Source: Flavobacterium rakeshii (GTDB lineage: Bacteria > Bacteroidota > Bacteroidia > Flavobacteriales > Flavobacteriaceae). From it: a stretch of 49,566 nucleotides of DNA. The stretch lies in assembly GCF_009741375.1 (NCBI RefSeq), contig NZ_WOWP01000022.1, positions 1 through 49,566 on the forward strand. The letters run 5' to 3'. The notes beneath the pieces are model-generated. The model had not been told where the DNA came from. It saw only the letters and a list, made by a program, of their open reading frames with translations, and ran no database searches. Shown piece by piece: positions 43,497-49,566 of the stretch. How positions within the stretch are numbered: position 1 is the stretch's first letter; the number at the start of each line of letters is the position of its first letter. Made by a program: the position numbers and the translations under genes.

Positions 43497-45050
43497 ATGG
43501 CAGGAGGAAAATTAACCCCTAGGCAGAAGATGATTAACCTGATGTATCTGGTTTTCATCGCTATGATGGCTCTTAATATGTCAAAAGAGGTTCTTACCGC
43601 TTTTGGTTTGATGAACGAGCAGTTCGAGACTTCAAACAGTGATACTACAGATAGTAACAAATTAATGTATGAAGCAATCGAACAGAAAGCTAGTGATTCG
43701 CCAGCTCAGTTTGGTGAAGCTAAAAAAATAGCAGATAAAGTTAAAAAAATATCAGCAGATTTTTATGCGTACATAGAGTCTTTGAAAACTGATATCACCA
43801 AAGATATTGAAAAAGAGGAAGGCAAGCTTCCTTATGAAGCAATGGATAAAGGTGATAAAATTGATGAACTTTGGTTTAGTGGTGATGGTTACTCTCAAAA
43901 GGGTAAAGAAATCATTGCTACTATCAATAAGTACAAGTCTGATATTAAGGCTGCTGTTGGTAACGACGTAAAATATAAAGGAATTCTTAGTGATGTTGAT
44001 AAAAAATTCGACATTAGTGATGTTAAGGATAACGAAGGTGTTAAAAAGATGTATCTTGATTACCACTATAAAGGTTTCCCTGCAATTGCTTCTTTAACAA
44101 AACTTTCTGCAATGCAGAATAACGTTAAGGTGCTTGAGGCTAACGTTTACAACTTCGCTCTTGGTAAAGCTGCTCTTGAGGCTAACAATATGAAGAATTA
44201 TAAAGCTATCGTTGTTACAGATAAATCAGCGTTCTTCTCTGGTGAGGCTGTGACAGGTAGAGTAGTACTTGGTCGTTATGACGAATCAACTGTGCCAACT
44301 GGTGTTAACGTTGAAGGTGGTAAAGTTGAAATGAAAAACGGTCAGGCTAATTTTGAAATCTCTGCAGGAGGTACAGGAGAGCACGACATTAAAGGTAAAT
44401 TCCTATTCCTTGAGGATGGTAAAGAGGTTGAAATTCCAATCGAAGGTAACTACGTTGTAGTGCCAAGACCGAACTCAGCTACAATCTCTGCTGATAAAAT
44501 GAATTCTGTTTATAGAGGTGTTTCAAACCCTATGACTATATCTTTTGCAGGTATTTCTGATAACAACGTGTCTGTTTCTGCTCAGGGTCTTTCTAAAGGA
44601 AGTAAGCCAGGTCAGTACAACTGGAGTGTTAACGGAGTACAGGGAACTACAGCTGTAGTTACCGTAACAGGTACTTTACCTGACGGTTCTAAAGTTGTTG
44701 ACAAGAAAACATTTAACGTAAGAGATATTCCTCAGCCATCGGCTTCTGTAAGAGGTAAAACCGATTCAGCTAAAGGAAATAAAAATGACCTTTCTAACTC
44801 TACAATCAACGCGGTGTTTAAAGACTTCGTATTTGATGTAACAGCTACTGTTAAGAGTTTTGAGGTTTATGTTCCTGGTAATCCGGCTATCATTTGTCAG
44901 GGTAACAGATTTAATGCTCAGGCATTAAAAGCTATTTCCAGAGCAACAAGAGGAGATCAAATTACAATCAACAGAGTTCAGGTTGATGTACAAGGTGCTC
45001 CAGGCTACAAGGTGAAACCTTCTAGTCCTCTTGTTTGGGAAGTACAATAA
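43497..45050 (+). CDS. gldM: Type IX secretion motor protein GldM
   Basis: 517 aa. One N-terminal membrane helix (about residues 12-32, MINLMYLVFIAMMALNMSKE) passes through the GldL ring. The periplasmic part has a helical domain (about 40-220) and then three beta domains that span to the GldK/GldN ring (VVPRPNSATISADKMNSVYR at the third). The length equals known GldM (about 515 aa). It lies 60 bases after gldL. Confidence 0.97.
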   Translation: MAGGKLTPRQKMINLMYLVFIAMMALNMSKEVLTAFGLMNEQFETSNSDTTDSNKLMYEAIEQKASDSPAQFGEAKKIADKVKKISADFYAYIESLKTDITKDIEKEEGKLPYEAMDKGDKIDELWFSGDGYSQKGKEIIATINKYKSDIKAAVGNDVKYKGILSDVDKKFDISDVKDNEGVKKMYLDYHYKGFPAIASLTKLSAMQNNVKVLEANVYNFALGKAALEANNMKNYKAIVVTDKSAFFSGEAVTGRVVLGRYDESTVPTGVNVEGGKVEMKNGQANFEISAGGTGEHDIKGKFLFLEDGKEVEIPIEGNYVVVPRPNSATISADKMNSVYRGVSNPMTISFAGISDNNVSVSAQGLSKGSKPGQYNWSVNGVQGTTAVVTVTGTLPDGSKVVDKKTFNVRDIPQPSASVRGKTDSAKGNKNDLSNSTINAVFKDFVFDVTATVKSFEVYVPGNPAIICQGNRFNAQALKAISRATRGDQITINRVQVDVQGAPGYKVKPSSPLVWEVQ

Positions 45051-45094
45051 TATTTTCAAAAGAACGTTTTTCTTTTACAGCTTAAAATTAAAAT

Positions 45095-46021
45095 ATGAAT
45101 AGTAGAAAAATTTTATTAGCGGCTCTTTTTATGTTAGGTGCTGGTTCAGCTTTTGCTCAATCTAACGTTCTTAACGCAAAAACACCGGATGAGATAGGAA
45201 AGAAGACCGAAGCCGAGATGGCTGCGGACAATGATAACCCACTTCCGTATGGATATGTTGGGGATAGGGATATCATGTTCTTCAAAAGGGTATGGGAGGT
45301 GATTGACCTTGATGAGAGAATTAATTTCCCTTTGTATTTTCCGGTTGAAGATAACCTAGGCGAAAATAGAAAGTCTCTATTCAATGTTTTAACGACTGCA
45401 ATTAAAGACGGAGAATTAACTGAGGTTTATAGCGATTCTTATTTCAGGGATAAAATTACTCCTGAAAATATCGAACAGTTGTTTAGCCACAAAGAGTTAA
45501 ATAGCTACGGTATTGAAACGATGAACCAGTATATGGGTAGTTCTGAAGACGAGCTGAAAGCTAAAGGTATCTTAACTGCAGAGCATTATGATACATCTGA
45601 AGTAAATGCTGGCGATGTTACTAAGTACATGATTGAAGGGTACTGGTATTTTGATAAGAGACAAGGTGAGTTAAAATACAGAATGATGGGTATTTGTCCT
45701 ATGGCTGTTGATGCTCTTACTAAAATGAGAATAGGTGCTGATGCAGAACCAATTCAACTTTTCTGGGTTTACTTCCCTGCTGCAAGAGATATTCTGCACA
45801 GAGAAGATGCATTCAATCCAAGAAACTCTGCAATGCCAATTACTTTTGATCACCTGTTAAACTCAAGACGTTTTTCATCTAATATTATAAAAGTTGAAAA
45901 CGAATATGGTGACAGACTTATTGAGGACTATTTAAAAGATAATTCACAAATGCAGCTTCTTGAAGCTGAGCGCCTAAAAGAGGTTATTCGTAACTTTGAG
46001 CAGGATATGTGGAATTACTAA
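45095..46021 (+). CDS. gldN: Type IX secretion ring protein GldN
   Basis: 308 aa with a signal peptide ending at SAFAQ (18-22). NPLPYGYVGDRDIMFFKRVW, EVIDLDERINFPLYFPVED and the C-terminal FEQDMWNY are the GldN/PorN marks. With GldK it builds the periplasmic ring. F. johnsoniae has an extra paralogue, gldO, directly after gldN; here none follows. A terminator comes 27 bases after the stop. Confidence 0.96.
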   Translation: MNSRKILLAALFMLGAGSAFAQSNVLNAKTPDEIGKKTEAEMAADNDNPLPYGYVGDRDIMFFKRVWEVIDLDERINFPLYFPVEDNLGENRKSLFNVLTTAIKDGELTEVYSDSYFRDKITPENIEQLFSHKELNSYGIETMNQYMGSSEDELKAKGILTAEHYDTSEVNAGDVTKYMIEGYWYFDKRQGELKYRMMGICPMAVDALTKMRIGADAEPIQLFWVYFPAARDILHREDAFNPRNSAMPITFDHLLNSRRFSSNIIKVENEYGDRLIEDYLKDNSQMQLLEAERLKEVIRNFEQDMWNY

Positions 46022-46047
46022 TAAGTAGTTGTCTTATATACAATATG

Positions 46048-46080
46048 AAAAACTCTTACTTTTTTAAGTAAGAGTTTTTT
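46048..46080 (+). terminator. Terminator of the gld operon
   Basis: CTCTTACTT (053-061) pairs with AAGTAAGAG (066-074), extended by A5/T6, with a 4-base loop. Confidence 0.9.
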
Positions 46081-46091
46081 ATTTTTACACC

Positions 46092-47132
46092 ATGAAAGAT
46101 TATATAATTGTAGGCGCCGGGCTGGCAGGTGTAAGTTTTGCTGAAACAGCTTTTTTGAATGATAAATCATTTACGGTTATTAGTGATGCTTCTCAAAACT
46201 CCAGTTATGTAGCTGCCGGATTATATAATCCTGTAATATTAAAACGCTTTAGTATGCCTCTTAATGCTAAAGAGCATATTGAATATATAAAGCCGTTTTA
46301 CAGTACCATTGAGAATCGGATAGATGTAAAGTTTGATGTTCCTATTCCTATTTGCAGAAAGTTCGTTTCGGCCGAAGAACAAAATAACTGGTTTGAGGCG
46401 GCTGATAAGCCTGCTTTATCGCCTTTTTTGTTTACTTCGGTAATTCATACTAAGTATAACGGTATAGATTCTCCTTACGGCTTTGGAAAAGTATTGCATA
46501 CCGGGTATCTGGATACCGGAGTTTATCTAAATGCTTATCAGGAATATCTTGAAAACAATCATCAGCTTATAAAGGAAACGTTTGATTATACTCAACTTAA
46601 CGTTACTGCTGATTGTGTAGAATATAAAGGGATAAAAGCAAAGCATATTGTTTTTGCCGAGGGCTTTGGTTTGCATGATAATCCATACTTTACAGGATTG
46701 CCTTTGGATGGTACTAAGGGCGAGTTATTGGTAATAAGAGCTCCTGATCTTAAGCTTGATGTAGCGATAAATGCAAGTGTGTTTATTCTCCCGGTAGGTA
46801 ATGATATTTATAAGGTTGGGGCTACTTACGAATGGTATGATAAAACACCTGTTCCTACCGAAGCAGGCAAACAAGAGCTTATAGAAAAAATAGAGGAGGT
46901 AATTTCATGCGACTACGAAATTCTTGAACATTTGGCAGGTATACGTCCTACTGTTAAAGACAGGAAACCGTTGGTTGGTACCCATGAGTTGTATAAAAGA
47001 GTACACCTTTTAAACGGGCTGGGTACACGTGGTGTAATGTTAGGACCGCCTATGGCTAAACTGCTTTTTGATTCTATTGAGAATGATATTCCTGTAGATA
47101 AAACAGTGAGTTTCCTTCGCTTTAAGCGCTAG
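46092..47132 (+). CDS. FAD-dependent oxidoreductase (D-amino-acid-oxidase / glycine-oxidase fold)
   Basis: 346 aa. It begins with the dinucleotide-binding fold MKDYIIVGAGLAGVSFAETA (GxGxxG at 8-13), and the second FAD motif appears near the end: LEHLAGIRPTVKDRKPLVG and LNGLGTRGVMLGPPMAKLL. This is the DAO superfamily. The substrate is unknown; no thiamine or lipid genes lie nearby. It starts 11 bases after the gld terminator and its 3' end overlaps the convergent DUF983 gene by 11 bp. Confidence 0.87.
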   Translation: MKDYIIVGAGLAGVSFAETAFLNDKSFTVISDASQNSSYVAAGLYNPVILKRFSMPLNAKEHIEYIKPFYSTIENRIDVKFDVPIPICRKFVSAEEQNNWFEAADKPALSPFLFTSVIHTKYNGIDSPYGFGKVLHTGYLDTGVYLNAYQEYLENNHQLIKETFDYTQLNVTADCVEYKGIKAKHIVFAEGFGLHDNPYFTGLPLDGTKGELLVIRAPDLKLDVAINASVFILPVGNDIYKVGATYEWYDKTPVPTEAGKQELIEKIEEVISCDYEILEHLAGIRPTVKDRKPLVGTHELYKRVHLLNGLGTRGVMLGPPMAKLLFDSIENDIPVDKTVSFLRFKR

Positions 47133-47514
47133 TGTTGTTTTTCCAGTCTTTATCGTAGCTAATAAAGAAATTGATCCAAATGTTTCTTGATACACGCATG
47201 CTAACAGGCATTAGTGCTATAAGCGTAGTTACTATAGCGATAAAGGCTGTTTTAAGGCTGCTGTTAAAAAATACATAGCTAATTATAAAGGTCGCAACAC
47301 TAAAGGCAACACCAACGGCATAGCTAACATACATCGCTCCGTAAAAAAAGGAAGGCTCTATTTTATAATGCAGTCCGCAGTGGCTGCAATTCTCATGCAT
47401 TTTATATACCTTGCTCAAATTATAGGGATTTTTATCGATATACATGCTTTCTTCCTGACAACGAGGACATGTTCCTGTTAAAATGCTATATAGTTTGGAT
47501 CCTTTTTTTAACAT
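47122..47514 (-). CDS. DUF983-family zinc-ribbon membrane protein
   Basis: 130 aa from the ATG at 47514; an in-frame TTG at 47520 is less likely. A zinc-ribbon region has CPRC (about 16-19) and CSHC (about 42-45), followed by PSFFYGAMYVSYAVGV and two membrane segments (VAFSVATFIISYVFF and TAFIAIVTTLIALMPV). This is the DUF983 pattern, often near cytochrome oxidase genes in other phyla but not here. Function unknown. A -7 box lies at 47538-47545. Confidence 0.82.
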   Translation of the reverse strand: MLKKGSKLYSILTGTCPRCQEESMYIDKNPYNLSKVYKMHENCSHCGLHYKIEPSFFYGAMYVSYAVGVAFSVATFIISYVFFNSSLKTAFIAIVTTLIALMPVSMRVSRNIWINFFISYDKDWKNNTSA

Positions 47515-47537
47515 TTGCAAAAAATTTGGTTTTCACA

Positions 47538-47545
47538 CAAATTTA
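47538..47545 (-). promoter_or_regulatory. -7 box of the DUF983 gene
   Basis: Minus-strand TAAATTTG matches TAnnTTTG perfectly, 24 bases from the ATG. It lies in the 51-base gap shared with the divergent ABC-F gene. Confidence 0.55.
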
Positions 47546-47565
47546 CAATTAAATAAAAACAGATA

Positions 47566-49476
47566 ATGCTTAACATACATAATTTATCGGTTTCTTTTGG
47601 CGGAACTTATTTATTTGAAGAAGTAACCTTTAGACTGGGTGCCGGAGACAGGGTAGGACTTGTTGGTAAAAACGGTGCCGGTAAGTCTACCATGCTAAAA
47701 ATCCTTTCGGGCGATATACCGCCAGATTCGGGTGTGATAGCTACTGAGAAAGAGGTTAAAATAGGTTTTCTGCGCCAGGATATCGATTTTGTGAGAGGAA
47801 GAACCGTGCTTGAAGAGGCATATCAGGCTTTTGAGGAGATTAAGAGAGCTGAGGCTAAGATTGAAGAAATCAATGAGCAGCTTACCACAAGAACGGATTA
47901 TGAAAGTGAATCGTATTCTAAGCTGATAGAAGATTTAAGTGATCACACACACCACTACGAGATATTGGGAGGGTATAATTATGTGGGTGATACCGAGAAG
48001 ATACTTTTAGGTCTTGGTTTTAAGCGCGAGGATTTTGATAAGCTAACCGATACCTTTTCGGGCGGATGGCGAATGAGGATTGAGCTGGCAAAGCTTCTGC
48101 TTCAGTATAATGATGTGTTGCTGCTGGATGAGCCTACCAACCACCTTGATATTGAGAGTATCATTTGGTTAGAGCAGTTTTTGCGTAACTATCCTGGAGT
48201 TGTAATTATCGTTTCGCACGATAAAATGTTCCTTGATAATGTAACAAACAGAACTATCGAAATATCACTTGGTAAGATATACGACTTTAATAAACCATAT
48301 ACGCAATACCTTACTCTAAGGGAGGAGATAAGGGAAAAGCAGCTTGCTACCCAAAAGAATCAGGAGAAGAAGATTGAGCAAACGGAGAAACTGATTGAAA
48401 AATTCAGGGCAAAAGCCTCTAAGGCTTCCATGGCGCAGTCGCTTATCAAGAAACTGGACAAAATAGACCGTATTGAGGTTGATGAGGATGATAATTCGGT
48501 TATGAATATTTCCTTCCCTGTTTCCGTTACTCCGGGTAGGGTTGTAGTTGAAGCCGAAAATGTGACTAAAAAATATGGAGAGAAAACCATATTAAGCGAT
48601 ATTGACCTGCTTATTGAGCGTGGAAGTAAAATTGCTTTTGTGGGACAAAACGGTCAGGGGAAATCTACACTGATAAAAGCTATTGTTGAGGAAATTGACT
48701 ATACCGGTAATATAAAACTGGGGCATAACGTTCAGTTGGGGTATTTTGCCCAAAATCAGGCTGAATATCTTGATGGTGAGATTACACTTTTGGAAACCAT
48801 GGAGAATGCCGCAACCGATACTAATAGATCTAAGGTTAGGGATATGCTTGGTGCATTCCTTTTTAGGGGAGATGATGTGGAGAAAAAGGTAAAGGTACTT
48901 TCGGGAGGAGAAAGAAACCGTTTGGCGCTTTGTAAAATGCTTTTACAGCCTATTAACGTGCTTGTTATGGATGAGCCTACCAATCACCTTGATATTAAGT
49001 CTAAAAACGTTTTAAAGGCAGCTTTAAAGAAATTTGAGGGGACTTTACTGCTTGTTTCTCACGACAGGGACTTCCTTCAGGGAATGGCTAATACCGTTTA
49101 TGAGTTTAAAGACAGGAAAATAAGAGAATACCTGGGCGATATTAACTTTTATCTGGAACAGCGAAACCTTCAGAATATGAGAGAGGTGGAGAAAAAGGAT
49201 GTTGTGGTAAAAGAGGCTCCTAAGGAGGTGAAACAGCAGGTTTCTTACGAGGATCAGAAAAAGAATAAAACCCTTCAAAACAGACTGAATAAAATTGAAG
49301 GGCAGATACAAAGTCTGGAAAGTGATATTCAGAAGGATGACAGGCGACTGGAAACCGATTATGAGAAACTGATGGCTGATGCTTCGTTTTTTTCGGCTTA
49401 TGAGAAAAAGAAAAAAGACCTTGAAGGTTTAATGGAAGAATGGGAAACCGTTCAGGAAGAACTGGAGAGTTTATGA
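47566..49476 (+). CDS. ABC-F family ATPase (Uup-like)
   Basis: 636 aa with two ATP-binding domains and no membrane domain. Domain 1 has Walker A GKNGAGKST (34-42), signature FSGGWRMR and Walker B VLLLDEPTNHLD. The linker (about 235-310) is charged and helical. Domain 2 has GQNGQGKST, LSGGERNR and VLVMDEPTNHLD. A C-terminal coiled coil (about 555-636) matches the Uup-type C-terminal domain that binds nucleic acid. ABC-F proteins act on ribosomes, or for Uup in genome stability; the exact role here is not readable. Confidence 0.93.
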   Translation: MLNIHNLSVSFGGTYLFEEVTFRLGAGDRVGLVGKNGAGKSTMLKILSGDIPPDSGVIATEKEVKIGFLRQDIDFVRGRTVLEEAYQAFEEIKRAEAKIEEINEQLTTRTDYESESYSKLIEDLSDHTHHYEILGGYNYVGDTEKILLGLGFKREDFDKLTDTFSGGWRMRIELAKLLLQYNDVLLLDEPTNHLDIESIIWLEQFLRNYPGVVIIVSHDKMFLDNVTNRTIEISLGKIYDFNKPYTQYLTLREEIREKQLATQKNQEKKIEQTEKLIEKFRAKASKASMAQSLIKKLDKIDRIEVDEDDNSVMNISFPVSVTPGRVVVEAENVTKKYGEKTILSDIDLLIERGSKIAFVGQNGQGKSTLIKAIVEEIDYTGNIKLGHNVQLGYFAQNQAEYLDGEITLLETMENAATDTNRSKVRDMLGAFLFRGDDVEKKVKVLSGGERNRLALCKMLLQPINVLVMDEPTNHLDIKSKNVLKAALKKFEGTLLLVSHDRDFLQGMANTVYEFKDRKIREYLGDINFYLEQRNLQNMREVEKKDVVVKEAPKEVKQQVSYEDQKKNKTLQNRLNKIEGQIQSLESDIQKDDRRLETDYEKLMADASFFSAYEKKKKDLEGLMEEWETVQEELESL

Positions 49477-49521
49477 GTCGTCCTAAAATAGGTTGACAAT
49501 TTTTACAATAAAATTTATATT

Positions 49522-49551
49522 AACCAGTCAGTATTTGCTGACTGGTTTTTT
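49522..49551 (+). terminator. Terminator of the ABC-F gene
   Basis: AACCAGTCAG (522-531) pairs with CTGACTGGTT (538-547), with a 6-base loop and a T6 run, 45 bases past the stop. Confidence 0.9.
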
Positions 49552-49566
49552 CATGTATAAAATTAG

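Overview
The window is AT-rich and reads as the chromosome of a member of Flavobacteriaceae (Bacteroidota), probably Flavobacterium or a close relative. The support is a complete gldK-gldL-gldM-gldN block (core of the type IX secretion and gliding machine), a short primary sigma factor of Bacteroidota type, many perfect TAnnTTTG (-7) promoter boxes, and start codons that follow A-rich leaders rather than Shine-Dalgarno sequences. I see no rRNA, tRNA, CRISPR array, insertion sequence or prophage. Genes are densely packed, and nearly every transcription unit ends in a recognisable hairpin, several placed between convergent genes.

Layout. 1-180: end of an OmpA-family gene. 335-3697: a zinc peptidase facing a minus-strand set of small stress or detoxification-type proteins (DoxX, DHFR-like, SRPBCC, VOC, DinB). 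3939-8902: GH30 glycosidase, rpe, rpoD and a HerA/DUF853 ATPase, all minus. 9080-11895: M48 peptidase plus an unknown secreted protein. 11942-14742: a GNAT enzyme and a helix-turn-helix regulator that appears frameshifted, divergent from two small envelope proteins. 14776-16209: a TetR regulator with its likely target operon and a 26-bp operator palindrome. 16288-19543: pnp, rpsO and a free-methionine-sulfoxide-reductase-like GAF protein.

19691-24279 (plus): a Cys-rich exported protein, a TonB-dependent receptor and a heavy-metal-associated (HMA) protein, which look like an outer-membrane metal (copper-like) uptake or handling locus, followed by a porin-like protein. 24306-29090 (minus): two tandem ~790-aa paralogues with a receptor-plug-like C-terminal region but no barrel. 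29211-31164: groS-groL. 31311-36532: a compact six-gene run miaB, ycxB-like, sigma-54 activator, lptE, TPR protein, secG, linking tRNA modification, LPS export and Sec secretion. 36611-37315: unknown membrane protein.

37536-47132 (plus): topA, an arginase-fold protein with a degraded metal site, gldKLMN and an FAD oxidoreductase. 47122-47514 (minus): DUF983 protein. 47566-49476: an ABC-F ATPase.

I found no wholly new system. The points most worth a second look are the one-base frameshift in the regulator at 12406-13361 with its symmetrical divergent promoter, the TetR operator at 15579-15604, the arginase-like protein lacking half its metal ligands beside the gld operon, the paired barrel-less plug proteins, and the Cys-rich/TonB/HMA locus.
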